Origin: Zhongshania sp.
GTDB lineage: Bacteria > Pseudomonadota > Gammaproteobacteria > Pseudomonadales > Spongiibacteraceae
Assembly: GCF_029212375.1 (NCBI RefSeq)
Contig: NZ_JARGNU010000002.1
Location: 224,260 to 288,259 of the forward strand
Direction of reading: 5' to 3'
Length of the DNA: 64,000 bases
Part shown: positions 7,187-16,184 of the stretch, in pieces
How the letters are laid out: each line of letters opens with the position of its first letter
Numbering within the stretch: position 1 is the stretch's first letter
The notes under the pieces: model-generated
Databases searched by the model: none
Told to the model about the DNA's origin: nothing
What the model saw: only the letters and a program-made list of their open reading frames with translations
Position numbers and translations under genes: made by a program

Positions 7187-8326
7187 ATGTGGCCAGAGAG
7201 CGCAGATTCCAGCCAAAACGCTAGCCCAGTTACGCCGCTGCGCAGCGGCTTAACCACGGGTAGCTGCGCCACAGCCTGTGCGGTAGCGGCAGCGAGAAAG
7301 TTGTTTTTCAATGAATCGATAAGCTGCGCCAGCATTACCTTGCCCAAGGGCAAAATAGTGGACTTGCCCATTGTGTATTTGGCCCCCGCAGGCGCAGGGG
7401 TACTGGCCAAAACCATTAAAGACGCGGGTGATGACCCCGACGTTACCCACGGCGCCACGGTGTTTGTTCATCTCGCTTTAAGCGCCAACAGCGGCATGCA
7501 TTTTCGTGCCGAGCGCGGCGTGGGCACGGTGACTCGTAGTGGCTTGGCTTTGGCGGTGGGGGAGCCAGCGATTAATCCGGTACCACGGCAAATGATTAGC
7601 CAGCATTTGCAAGGTATTGCGGCGGGTGCGGATTATCACGGCGGTTTTGATATTGGTATTGGCATAGAAAACGGCGAAGCCCTCGCCTTAAAAACCATGA
7701 ACCCGCGTTTGGGGATTCTTGGTGGTTTGTCGGTACTAGGCACCAGCGGCATTGTGCGGCCGTTTTCCTGTAGCGCATACATCGCCTCTATTCATCAGGG
7801 CATTGATGTGGCGGCGAGCAATGGCTACGCGCATATCGCCGCCAGCACCGGCAACCAAAGTGAAGATTTTATTCGCCGCCATTATCAGCTGGCGGATATG
7901 GCGTTGATTGAAATGGGCGACTTTGTTGGCGCGGTTTTAAAGTATTTACGCCGTAAGCCTATCGCGAAATTAAGTCTCTGCGGCGGCTTTGGCAAAATCA
8001 GTAAATTGGCGGCGGGGCATTTAGATTTACACAGCCGCGCCTCAAGCATCGACTTTATGCAGTTGGCCGACTGGGCTGCGCAAGCAGGGGCTAATGATGC
8101 ACTTTGCAACCAAGTAAAAAATGCTAACACCAGTATAGAGGCGCTAAACCTCTGCCATGCAGCAGGGCTAGACCTCGCTGCCGTTGTTTGCAATCAAGCT
8201 CTAGTCCAAGCGCGGCGCATTGTGCCGCACACCACCGAATTAGAAGTTTGGGCAATAAATCGCCGTGGCGAAGTCGTCGGCCATGCCAGTGATTTCTCGG
8301 CTAACACTACGGCACTAGCGCAATGA
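7187..8326 (+). CDS. cbiD: Cobalt-precorrin-5B C1-methyltransferase
   Basis: Methylates C1 of cobalt-precorrin-5B in the early-cobalt route. The 379 aa are typical of CbiD. The N-terminal motif [13 protein letters not shown] (residues 18-30) is the family signature. CbiD is not homologous to the tetrapyrrole methylases and takes the place of CobF of the oxygen-dependent route, so its presence assigns the pathway type. It overlaps the next gene, cobK, by an ATGA. Confidence 0.93.
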   Translation: MWPESADSSQNASPVTPLRSGLTTGSCATACAVAAARKLFFNESISCASITLPKGKIVDLPIVYLAPAGAGVLAKTIKDAGDDPDVTHGATVFVHLALSANSGMHFRAERGVGTVTRSGLALAVGEPAINPVPRQMISQHLQGIAAGADYHGGFDIGIGIENGEALALKTMNPRLGILGGLSVLGTSGIVRPFSCSAYIASIHQGIDVAASNGYAHIAASTGNQSEDFIRRHYQLADMALIEMGDFVGAVLKYLRRKPIAKLSLCGGFGKISKLAAGHLDLHSRASSIDFMQLADWAAQAGANDALCNQVKNANTSIEALNLCHAAGLDLAAVVCNQALVQARRIVPHTTELEVWAINRRGEVVGHASDFSANTTALAQ

Positions 8327-9102
8327 CGATTTTAATATTGGGCGGCACTAGCGAGGCCAAGGCGATTTGCCAGCAGTTAGCCAATATTGGCCGACCGCTG
8401 ATTTATAGCCTTGCTGGCATCGTGCGCCAGCCAGTCTTGCCTTGCGAGGTCATTAGTGGCGGCTTCAGCCAATACGGCGGCTTGGCCGCGTGGTGTCAGC
8501 GGCGCGGGGTGCAAGGCATTGTCGATGCCACCCATCCCTTTGCCAGCAGAATACGCGCCAGTGCCAGTGCTGCGAGTACCGAACTAGGTATTTCCTGTTG
8601 GCGCTTTACGCGCCCGCTGTGGCAGGCGGGGCCGAATGATAATTGGCATGAGTTTAGCCACTTTGCGGAGTTACCGAGCTTGTTTAAGGCCAGTGCTCAG
8701 ACAAGCCCACAGCGTATTTTTATGAGCCTAGGCCAGCTCGATAGCGATGATTTGGCGCTGTTTAAAGATCGCCAATTGCTGCTCATTCGCAGCGCTATTC
8801 CGCTGCAAGGCGGGCTTACAAATAACGCGTCTTGGGTGCAGGCCGTGGGGCCGTTTTCTTTAGCGGGCGAACTTGCGCTGCTGCGCAACTACGGTATTGA
8901 CGCCATCGTCTGCAAAAACAGTGGCGGCGACGCAGTGGCAGCAAAATTGGCGGCGGCGCGGCAATTATCCCTGCCGGTGTATATGCAGCGGCGGCCAGAG
9001 CCTGTGCTGGGTGATGAAAGATGGTGTACAGAATTTAGTACCGAACAGGCCTTGGTGTTAGCGCTTAAACAAAGCTATTTGGCGAGTAGCCCTAATGAAT
9101 AG
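8323..9102 (+). CDS. cobK: (Cobalt-)precorrin-6A reductase
   Basis: Reduces the macrocycle of (cobalt-)precorrin-6A with NAD(P)H. The N-terminus [15 protein letters not shown] is the nucleotide-binding start typical of CobK/CbiJ. DATHPFA at about 71-77 is the second conserved block and is expected at the substrate site. The 259 aa match the family. The start ATG overlaps the cbiD stop (ATGA), and 20 bases separate its end from cobH. In the cobalt-early route it is called CbiJ. Confidence 0.9.
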   Translation: MTILILGGTSEAKAICQQLANIGRPLIYSLAGIVRQPVLPCEVISGGFSQYGGLAAWCQRRGVQGIVDATHPFASRIRASASAASTELGISCWRFTRPLWQAGPNDNWHEFSHFAELPSLFKASAQTSPQRIFMSLGQLDSDDLALFKDRQLLLIRSAIPLQGGLTNNASWVQAVGPFSLAGELALLRNYGIDAIVCKNSGGDAVAAKLAAARQLSLPVYMQRRPEPVLGDERWCTEFSTEQALVLALKQSYLASSPNE

Positions 9103-9122
9103 TTTTTGGACGTGGTTTTAAA

Positions 9123-9770
9123 ATGACATTCGATTACGAAATAGACCCGCAAGCAATAGAGCGCAATAGCTTTGCGATGATTCGCGAACTGGCTGATTTG
9201 TCGGCCTTTGACGCTGTGCAAACACAGGTCGCAATGCGGGTAATTCATAGCGCGGGTGATCCTGCATTGGCAGCACAGCTGCGGTTTAGTGTGGGCGCTT
9301 GCGATGCTGGGCGGCGGGCCTTGGCCGCGCAGGCGCCAATACTCTGCGATGTAGAAATGCTTAAGCAGGGGCTGACCAAGCGCATGTTGGCGCGCCCAGC
9401 CCAGTGCTTTTTAAATGCCGAGGGCGTGAGTGCAATAGCCCAAGCGCGGGGCGAAACCCGCAGCATGGCGGCACTGGAGTTTTGGGGGCCGCACTTAGCG
9501 GGCAGCGTGGTGATTATCGGTAATGCCCCCACCGCCTTATTTCGTTTGTTAGAAATGCTGGCGAGTGATTCGAGTTTGGGCCGCCCCGCACTGGTGATTG
9601 GCATTCCAGTAGGCTTTGTCGGCGCGGCGGAATCCAAACAGGCGCTGTGGGATTGTCATCAAACACTCGGTATAGAGTGTATTACCCTATTGGGCCGTCA
9701 AGGGGGCAGCGCTATTGCCGCCTCGGTGTGCAATGCCCTGCTGCGCTGTAATCGCGGGGAGTTGTATTGA
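9123..9770 (+). CDS. cobH: (Cobalt-)precorrin-8X methylmutase
   Basis: Moves the C11 methyl group to C12 to give hydrogenobyrinic or cobyrinic acid. The protein has 215 aa, normal for CobH/CbiC. His42 in RVIHSAGDP corresponds to the catalytic histidine of the family. The GNAPTALF block near 136-143 is also conserved. Translation is coupled to cobL by a four-base overlap. In this operon the product feeds CobB. Confidence 0.92.
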   Translation: MTFDYEIDPQAIERNSFAMIRELADLSAFDAVQTQVAMRVIHSAGDPALAAQLRFSVGACDAGRRALAAQAPILCDVEMLKQGLTKRMLARPAQCFLNAEGVSAIAQARGETRSMAALEFWGPHLAGSVVIIGNAPTALFRLLEMLASDSSLGRPALVIGIPVGFVGAAESKQALWDCHQTLGIECITLLGRQGGSAIAASVCNALLRCNRGELY

Positions 9771-11107
9771 TGCCGCTAGATAAGGCGATGCCGTCATTAA
9801 GCCAAACGCGTCTTTCCCCCGTGGATGTCATTGGTTTGGGCGTGGGTAATTCGGCTGGCGAGCCATTGCATTTAGCCGCCACCGCGCAAGCGGCACTGGG
9901 CGCTGCAGATTGGGTTATCGGCAGTGCGCGGCAATTGGCGCTGGTTGCGCCGTGGGTTCCTGAGCAGCGAGCGCGTCTGCTGCCGAAAATTCCAGAACTA
10001 CTCGCCCAGCTTGAGGACATGCCAGACAAGCGGGTGGTGGTTTTGGCCTCGGGCGATCCACTGTACTACGGCATTGGTCGCTGTTTGATCGCCCACTTTG
10101 GCGCTGATGCGCTGCGCTTCCATGCAGGGGTATCCAGTATTCAGGCGGCTTGCCATCGCTTGGCTTTGTCGCTGCAGGATGTAGACGTACTGAGTTTGCA
10201 TGGCCGTCCGGTTTCAGTTTTACGGCGTTATTTGCGCGCTGGCGCGCGCTTGCTGATATTGACCGACAAACACAGTCATCCCCGCCAGCTGGCTCAGCTC
10301 TGTGTGGAGTGCGGTTTTAGCCAAGCGCGAATCAGTGTGTGCGAGAACTTGGGCTACCCGCAGGAAGCGATTAGCCATTGGACTGTCACTGAATTGCTGG
10401 CAGAGGGGAGCGGGCAGAATCGCGAGTTTGCTGCGCTCCATGTCTCGGTGATTCACGCGGGGGTGGGCGGTGGCGTCTTACCGGTATTCCCCGGTATTGC
10501 CGACGCGCAGTTTTTTACCGACGGCGCCAGTGGTCAGGGCATGCTCACCAAGCGCGAAGTGCGTTTGAACATATTGTCGCTAATGCAAGTTCAGGCCGGC
10601 GATGTGGTGTGGGATATCGGCGCAGGCTGCGGTGGTGTGGCGGTAGAGTTGGCGCGCTGGGGCGGCGGGGCGCAGGTGTACGCGGTGGAATCTAATGCGC
10701 AGCGCCTCGCGTGTTTGCAGCAAAATCGGGATTACGTTGGGGTGCCAGATCGCCTGCATATTATTGCGGGGCGCGCGCCTGCGGCCTTGGCTGAGTTGCC
10801 GCCAGCGAATAAGGTGTTTATCGGCGGCAGTGGTGGTGAGCTTACTCATATTTTACAGCAAGTGTGGTCGGGTATTCCGCGTGGGGGCTGCGTGGTAGTG
10901 AGCGCGGTTACCGAGACCAGTCAGCAGTTGTTACGCCGTTTTGAACAGCAATTAGTTGCTGGCCAATATCGCAGCGAAGCCCTTCAAATTGCGGTGAGTC
11001 GCCGTGGTGAACTGGCCGGTGAACCCTGCTTTAGACCACTATTGCCGGTGTATTTGTACCGTTTTGAAAAAACGGCGGCGCGCAGCGAGGTTATCGACAA
11101 TGTCTGA
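9767..11107 (+). CDS. cobL: Precorrin-6Y C5,15-methyltransferase (decarboxylating), CbiE-CbiT fusion
   Basis: A 446-aa fusion. The N-terminal half (about 15-220) is a CbiE-type tetrapyrrole methylase beginning VIGLGVGNS, with the GDPLYYG loop. The C-terminal half (about 240-430) is a CbiT-type Rossmann methyltransferase with VWDIGAGCGGVAVE as the SAM-binding motif. Together they methylate C5 and C15 and decarboxylate the acetate side chain at C12. Fusion of the two activities is common in proteobacteria. It overlaps cobH by four bases and cobI by eight. Confidence 0.93.
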   Translation: MMPLDKAMPSLSQTRLSPVDVIGLGVGNSAGEPLHLAATAQAALGAADWVIGSARQLALVAPWVPEQRARLLPKIPELLAQLEDMPDKRVVVLASGDPLYYGIGRCLIAHFGADALRFHAGVSSIQAACHRLALSLQDVDVLSLHGRPVSVLRRYLRAGARLLILTDKHSHPRQLAQLCVECGFSQARISVCENLGYPQEAISHWTVTELLAEGSGQNREFAALHVSVIHAGVGGGVLPVFPGIADAQFFTDGASGQGMLTKREVRLNILSLMQVQAGDVVWDIGAGCGGVAVELARWGGGAQVYAVESNAQRLACLQQNRDYVGVPDRLHIIAGRAPAALAELPPANKVFIGGSGGELTHILQQVWSGIPRGGCVVVSAVTETSQQLLRRFEQQLVAGQYRSEALQIAVSRRGELAGEPCFRPLLPVYLYRFEKTAARSEVIDNV

Positions 11108-11858
11108 GCATTTGCCGGTAACGCAAACTCCCACTCTACTCCCAGCCCAAGCAAAAGGTATTTTTTACGGGGTGGGGGTGGGGCCTGGCGACCCAGAGCT
11201 ACTGACCTTAAAAGCCCATCGCCTAATTGCCCAAGCCGATGTGATTGCCTTTTTAGAAAATGCCGACGGTCACTCTCAAGCGGCTGAAATTGCGGCGGCG
11301 TCTATGAGTGCGAGTATAGCTTTACGACTTGCTATTTATATGCCCATGAACCGCGACCGCGCGCTGGCAAATGCTGCCTATGACGATGCCGCGCAGCGGA
11401 TTAGCGAGCAGCTACGTGCGGGCCGTAATGTGGTGTTTTTGTGTGAGGGCGACCCGCTGTTCTTTGGTTCCTTTGCGTATTTAATGGCGCGTTTGGCTGA
11501 GGAGTTTCACTGCGAAGTGGTGCCCGGCATTAGCTCGATTAATGCCGCCGCTGCTCGCAGTAAAACACCACTCGCCATGCTTGCCGAGTCGTTTGCGGTG
11601 CTTAGCGGTCGCCACGCCCCAGATGAATTACGCGCGGCCCTTGGGCGCCACGATACGGTGGTTATTTTAAAAGCAGGGCAGGCGCGGCCGCAAATTCTCG
11701 CTGCGCTGAGCGAGGCGGGGCGGCAAGCCGATGCCCGCTATCTTGAATTTGTGGGGCGGCCCAATGAGCGCATTGTTGAGGATGTTAGGCAGTTGGAGGC
11801 AGTGCAGGGGCCGTATTTCTCGCTGTTTTTGGTGAGCCGTAGCGGGGCGCGGGCATGA
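11100..11858 (+). CDS. cobI: (Cobalt-)precorrin-2 C20-methyltransferase
   Basis: A tetrapyrrole methylase that adds the C20 methyl group, the first ring methylation after precorrin-2 or cobalt-sirohydrochlorin. The SAM-site motif GVGVGPGDPELLT is near residues 24-36, and CEGDPLFFGSFAY follows near 116-128. I chose the ATG at 11100 (252 aa). An upstream in-frame start at 11004 would add residues that lie wholly inside cobL and have no family character. The ATG overlaps the cobL stop by eight bases, consistent with coupling. Confidence 0.92.
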   Translation: MSEHLPVTQTPTLLPAQAKGIFYGVGVGPGDPELLTLKAHRLIAQADVIAFLENADGHSQAAEIAAASMSASIALRLAIYMPMNRDRALANAAYDDAAQRISEQLRAGRNVVFLCEGDPLFFGSFAYLMARLAEEFHCEVVPGISSINAAAARSKTPLAMLAESFAVLSGRHAPDELRAALGRHDTVVILKAGQARPQILAALSEAGRQADARYLEFVGRPNERIVEDVRQLEAVQGPYFSLFLVSRSGARA

Positions 11859-12643
11859 TTCGGATTTTTGCTTTAACGCCAACGGGGAAGTGTTTAGGTG
11901 AGCACTTACTGTCGCGGATTCCATTGTCTGTGCTGAGCTATCGTCCAGTTAATTTTGCTAGCACTGTGCAGCAGGCCTTTTTGCGCGGCGAGCGTTTAAT
12001 TCTTATTTGTGCGACCGGTATTGCGGTGCGCTGCTTGGCGCCGGTGCTGGTGAGTAAGCATCAAGACCCCGCCGTACTGGTGTTAGATGAGCAGGGCACG
12101 TTTGTGATTCCGCTATTGTCTGGTCACGAGGGCGGCGCCAATGATTGGGGCTTTGACGTGGCGCAGCTGCTCGGCGCGCAATTTGTGCAAACCACGGCTA
12201 AACCCTATCTCAAGCCAGTGTATACCGTGGGCATGGGCTGCGAGCGACATTGCCCTGAAGGCGTCTTGGTAGAGTTACTGGCGAGCTGCCTGCAGCAAGC
12301 AGGATTGTCGATGGTCGATATTCACAGCCTGAACAGCATTGATATTAAGGCTGACGAAATGGGTTTAATCAGTTTGGCCGCAAAGCACCGCTTGGCGTTT
12401 CAAACTTGGTCGGTGCCGCAACTCACGACGGTTGAGGGGCTGCTTAGTCAGCGCTCGGATTATGTATTTGCAACGGTGGGTGTATACGGCGTGGCCGAAT
12501 CCGCCGCCTTGTACGCGGCCCAAGACTACGCCGGCGACAGCCCAGAATTACTGCTAAGCAAACAGAAAAATGCCAAGGCGACCTGCGCGATAGCGCGAGC
12601 CTACCCCAAGTTGAATTCGATAGAAGCACAAAAAGGACATTGA
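11855..12643 (+). CDS. cbiG: Cobalt-precorrin-5A hydrolase
   Basis: Opens the delta-lactone ring of cobalt-precorrin-5A and releases acetaldehyde, a step specific to the cobalt-early pathway. The 262 aa include the N-terminal CbiG block with ICATGIAVR and LLSGHEGGAN, and a C-terminal CobE/CbiG domain starting VGMGCERHCP. The protein is slightly short compared with some CbiG proteins because the linker between domains is brief. It overlaps cobI by four bases. Confidence 0.9.
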   Translation: MIRIFALTPTGKCLGEHLLSRIPLSVLSYRPVNFASTVQQAFLRGERLILICATGIAVRCLAPVLVSKHQDPAVLVLDEQGTFVIPLLSGHEGGANDWGFDVAQLLGAQFVQTTAKPYLKPVYTVGMGCERHCPEGVLVELLASCLQQAGLSMVDIHSLNSIDIKADEMGLISLAAKHRLAFQTWSVPQLTTVEGLLSQRSDYVFATVGVYGVAESAALYAAQDYAGDSPELLLSKQKNAKATCAIARAYPKLNSIEAQKGH

Positions 12644-12649
12644 GCGATT

Positions 12650-13426
12650 GTGAGTAAATTATATTTAGTAGGTATGGGCCCAGGCGACGAGCGCTTGATT
12701 ACGCCGCTGGCTAGCGCCGTTATCGCCCAGTGTAGCGACGTGGTGGCCTACGGCTTGTATTTGGATTTGCTGGCAGACATGACCACCGGTAAACGCTGCC
12801 ATGATTTGCCCTTGGGCGAGGAGATTGGCCGGGCGCGGTTGGCGCTAGATCTTGCCGCCAGTGGCAAGGCCACGGCGCTGGTGTCCAGTGGTGATATTGG
12901 TATTTACGCCATGGCCACCTTGGTGTTTGAGCTATTAGATCAGCAGCTTAACGGCGCAGAGCATCACCCCGAATGGCTGGCGGTCGATATTGAAGTGGTG
13001 CCAGGTATTTCGGCCATGCAGGCCGCGGCGAGCCGTGTTGGCGCCATGTTAGGCCACGATTTTTGCACAATCTCGCTCTCTGATTTACTCACGCCTTGGC
13101 AAGTGATTGAACAACGTTTACACGGCGCTGGCAGCGGCGATTTTGTGGTGTCTTTTTATAATCCGGTATCTAAAAAGCGGGACTGGCAGCTGAATACTGC
13201 CCGCGACATTTTATTGCAGTACCGCCCTGCAAGTACGCCCGTGGTGATCGGTCGCCAGCTCACTCGCAGCGACGAAGATATTCGTTTTACGTGCTTGGGC
13301 GATCTTAAGGCCAGCGACGTTGATATGTTCACCTTGGTGTCGGTGGGCAATCGCGAAACCCGCCATATTGTTAACGGCAGTAAAGAATGGATTTACACGC
13401 CTCGCGGTTATGCCAGCAAGGCGTAA
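12650..13426 (+). CDS. cobJ: (Cobalt-)precorrin-3B C17-methyltransferase
   Basis: A tetrapyrrole methylase that methylates C17 and drives ring contraction. LVGMGPGDERLIT at 6-18 is the SAM-binding loop, and VSSGDIGIYAMA near 82-93 is characteristic of CobJ/CbiH. The chosen start is GTG at 12650, six bases after the cbiG stop; no nearer ATG preserves the N-terminal motif. No CobG monooxygenase gene is present, so ring contraction would rely on the cobalt-dependent mechanism with CbiG. Confidence 0.92.
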   Translation: MSKLYLVGMGPGDERLITPLASAVIAQCSDVVAYGLYLDLLADMTTGKRCHDLPLGEEIGRARLALDLAASGKATALVSSGDIGIYAMATLVFELLDQQLNGAEHHPEWLAVDIEVVPGISAMQAAASRVGAMLGHDFCTISLSDLLTPWQVIEQRLHGAGSGDFVVSFYNPVSKKRDWQLNTARDILLQYRPASTPVVIGRQLTRSDEDIRFTCLGDLKASDVDMFTLVSVGNRETRHIVNGSKEWIYTPRGYASKA

Positions 13427-13470
13427 ATTTTAAGACTGGCTTGCTTAAAGATTTTTAAAAAGGAAACGCT

Positions 13471-14295
13471 GTGAAAGTATTTTTTATAGGCGCCGGCCCC
13501 GGCGACCCAGAGTTAATCACGGTAAAAGGCCAGCGCTTAATTAGCGCCTGTCCGGTGTTGCTTTACGCTGGTTCATTGGTGCCCACCGATATTTTTGCTG
13601 GACGGCAAGGCGATGCCCTGCGGATTGTCGATACCGCGTCTTTAGACCTGGATGAAATCATGGCGCATATTTCTTGGGCCAGTGAGCAGGGCCATGATGT
13701 GGCGCGGATTCACTCCGGCGACCCCTCGGTTTACGGCGCCATCGGCGAGCAAATCCGCCGTTTGCAGGCCCTAAATATTGACTATGAGATTATTCCCGGC
13801 GTGACCGCAACCTCGGCCTCGGCGGCGTGGCTCGGCAAGGAGTTAACCTTGTCAGGGGTGTCGCAAACCATTATTCACACCCGCTACGAAGGTAAAACCC
13901 CATTTCCGGAGCGCGAGCGACTGCCTGCCTTGGCCGCCAGCGGCGCGACTTTGGCGATTCATTTGGGGGTGACCCGTATTCATAAAATTGTGGAGGAGCT
14001 AATTCCCCACTACGGCGCCGACTGCCCAGTGGCAGTTTGCTACCGCACCTCCTGGCCGGATCAAGACAAGGTTGTTGGCACCTTAAGCGATATTGTTGCC
14101 AAGGTGCGCGACAAGAAATTTACCCGTACCAGTTTGATTTTAGTGGGCTGGGTTTTGGCCAGTGAAGACTTTAGCGACTCGTATTTATACGACCACGATA
14201 AGGCCCATGTGTATCGCCCCAAAGTTAAGCCGGCTCGCCAGCGCGATGTGAATAGCAGTGCCGCCCATCCCAGCTTAAAACAGCCGGTGCTGTAA
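13471..14295 (+). CDS. cobM: (Cobalt-)precorrin-4 C11-methyltransferase
   Basis: A tetrapyrrole methylase with FIGAGPGDPELITVKG at the N-terminus and HSGDPSVYGAIGEQ near 87-100, the CobM/CbiF signature. The product has 274 aa. The start is GTG at 13471, preceded by AAAAAGGAAACGCT, a usable Shine-Dalgarno. A 44-base gap separates it from cobJ, the largest within the ring-methylation block. It is the last plus-strand gene of the operon and converges with cbiX. Confidence 0.93.
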   Translation: MKVFFIGAGPGDPELITVKGQRLISACPVLLYAGSLVPTDIFAGRQGDALRIVDTASLDLDEIMAHISWASEQGHDVARIHSGDPSVYGAIGEQIRRLQALNIDYEIIPGVTATSASAAWLGKELTLSGVSQTIIHTRYEGKTPFPERERLPALAASGATLAIHLGVTRIHKIVEELIPHYGADCPVAVCYRTSWPDQDKVVGTLSDIVAKVRDKKFTRTSLILVGWVLASEDFSDSYLYDHDKAHVYRPKVKPARQRDVNSSAAHPSLKQPVL

Positions 14296-14317
14296 GTTTG
14301 GAATGGGCCGAATGGTG

Positions 14318-15478
14318 TTAAGCAGACCGCTTCTTGCAGGCCGGTATACCGTCTAGGGCAGGCTTGCGCGCCTGCTCTTCGGCAATGAGCTCTGCTGGGA
14401 ATTGGCTCATAAAACAGCAGCAGACATTGTCGTTAATCATGGTGCGGGGGCCGTGGGGATGGGCGATGTGTTGGTAGCGGGCATGGCTATGGCCATGTTC
14501 ATGTTGCTTTTCATGTTCATGGGAATGTTCTTGCTCATGTGAATGGCTATGGTGGTGATCGTGGCTGTGATGATGCGTTGCATTGGGTTCTTGGTATTCG
14601 GCGTGGTGGTGATGTAAGTCAACTTCGCCTCGGGCGAGGCGAGCGCTAAAGTCGGCGAGTAGACCGGTTTGTTGTTGGCTGCCATTCATGGTTTCGGCAA
14701 AGCGGGCCACAAAGGTATCAATGACCTTGGGGTGGTCGCGGAGATAGTCGGCTTTGATGAACTGCACCTCGGGCTGTTCGGCGGCGACTTTATCAATATA
14801 ACGGTGAATACGGTCAATAAGCCGGCCGCCAAACAAGAAGTAAGGAGCGACAACAATTTTTTTAAAGCCGAGCTTGCAGGCCATTTCTAAACCGCGGCCA
14901 ACCGAGGGAAAGGTGACGCCGGAATAGACCGTCTCGGACCAGCCGAAGCCCAGGCTCTCGGCGGCGATACGGCAGAGCTTGGCGGCGTCGGCATTGGCAT
15001 TAACGACCGAGGTGCCGCGACCGACCACCACTAGCATGGTGTCGTAGAGGGCGCCGGGGGCGGGAATCTCAGTGTGGCCAAGAGAATTGAGAATGCGCTG
15101 CTGAAAGGCGGCAATCATATTGCTGTGTAGGCCCAGTTCACGGCCGTAGTGAATATGCAGATCTGGGTGCTTTTGCTGGTAACTGGTGAGTACCGACGGA
15201 ATATCGTTCTGGGCGTGGGTGGCGGCAAACAACATACCGGGAACGGCGTACATGGTTTTTACACCTTGCTCCCGAAGCGCATCCAGGGCCATGTGAATAT
15301 TGGGCGCGGAATACTCTAAAAAGCCGTATTCGATTTTGAGTTTGGGGTAGCGCTGGCGCAGGTTTTTAGCGAGTAGGCTAAATTCCTGCTCAGCGATTTT
15401 GGCGCGGCTGCCGTGACCACAGATAAGTAAGCCGCAATTGTTGGGCAGGTTTTCTAAATTCGTCATGCGGGTGTCCAT
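14318..15478 (-). CDS. cbiX: Sirohydrochlorin cobaltochelatase with histidine-rich tail
   Basis: Inserts Co2+ into sirohydrochlorin, the entry step of the cobalt-early route. Two CbiX-like halves are visible in 386 aa: the first begins LLICGHGSRAKIAEQEF, and the second, around 155-265, contains MLVVVGRGTS. The C-terminal ~90 residues hold a dense histidine-rich stretch (HHHHAEY, then HHHSHDHHHSHSHEQEH) and a cysteine cluster, VCCCF. Long CbiX proteins often have such metal-binding tails, which may store cobalt. The gene converges with cobM and has its own upstream region, so it is probably not on the riboswitch transcript. Confidence 0.9.
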   Translation of the reverse strand: MDTRMTNLENLPNNCGLLICGHGSRAKIAEQEFSLLAKNLRQRYPKLKIEYGFLEYSAPNIHMALDALREQGVKTMYAVPGMLFAATHAQNDIPSVLTSYQQKHPDLHIHYGRELGLHSNMIAAFQQRILNSLGHTEIPAPGALYDTMLVVVGRGTSVVNANADAAKLCRIAAESLGFGWSETVYSGVTFPSVGRGLEMACKLGFKKIVVAPYFLFGGRLIDRIHRYIDKVAAEQPEVQFIKADYLRDHPKVIDTFVARFAETMNGSQQQTGLLADFSARLARGEVDLHHHHAEYQEPNATHHHSHDHHHSHSHEQEHSHEHEKQHEHGHSHARYQHIAHPHGPRTMINDNVCCCFMSQFPAELIAEEQARKPALDGIPACKKRSA

Positions 15479-15824
15479 TGCGTAGAAGTGATTGAAGTAA
15501 AAGGATTGATGTAACTGATTAGTATTGAGGGATTAAGTTTATTGATGGCGTGTAAATAAATTAATTTTTTAATAGCTTTGTACTTGAATGACTCCATATT
15601 GTTGGAGGGTATTTTGTCGTCTTTAGTTTTTATTTTGAGAGCGGTTGGATTGTTGCGTGTTGTGCTTTTTAGGTAAAAATAGTGTTTATTTACAGACATT
15701 TAATTCGGTTTTTGGGTTTCGATACCATATTGTTTCATTTATTTTTTGCGGTTTAAAGTAACTTGTTTAAATAGTTTTTTTTGATGAATTTAAATATTAC
15801 TTGGGTTAAAGTCGCTGCGCATTT
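15479..15824. other. AT-rich non-coding region between cbiX and the second riboswitch
   Basis: About 350 bp, clearly more AT-rich than its neighbours, with no ORF of convincing composition. It must contain the promoter of cbiX on the minus strand and that of the riboswitch/receptor transcript on the plus strand. No repeat or palindrome stands out by eye. Confidence 0.6.
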
Positions 15825-16056
15825 TCAGGTTCCAAGGTGATATTTTCACCGTAGCGATTAATAGGGAATTCAGTGCGTAAAATTGACTTTCGGTTTTGCG
15901 CGATTAATTGAAGCTGTCCCCGCAACTGTATGCGATGAGCGCTAATCACGGCCACTGAGTAAGGTGTTGTCACTGAACTTGGGAAGGCGATTAGCGCATT
16001 TTCTGGCGTTTTCTTAAACGCGTAGAATGAAGTCGTGAGCCAGTAGACCTGCCTGA
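15825..16056 (+). promoter_or_regulatory. Cobalamin riboswitch of the TonB-dependent receptor
   Basis: Core elements in order are TTAATAGGGAATTCAGTGCG, GCTGTCCCCGCAACTG, GGCCACTGAGT, TTGGGAAGGCG and the B12-box-like GAGCCAGTAGACCTGCC. The outer helix pairs TCAGG (15825-15829) with CCTGA (16052-16056). A downstream hairpin (CCTGAT at 16067-16072 with ATCAGG at 16087-16092) could compete with the outer helix, since both CCTGAT copies can pair with the single ATCAGG. This is a plausible expression platform. Confidence 0.92.
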
Positions 16057-16184
16057 TATGCATTTACCTGATGGTCGGGGTGTGCAATCAGGCGAGTATA
16101 ATCAGAGTCATTTCTGTGGCTTCTGCTATTTCCTCGTTAATTTCCCGCCGCCATTGAGATTGTTGCAATCAAGAGGCGATTCCT

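Noticed and set aside
11004-11099. Upstream extension of cobI
   Set aside because: The extra residues are translated from within cobL in another frame and show no family similarity; the ATG at 11100 gives normal length.
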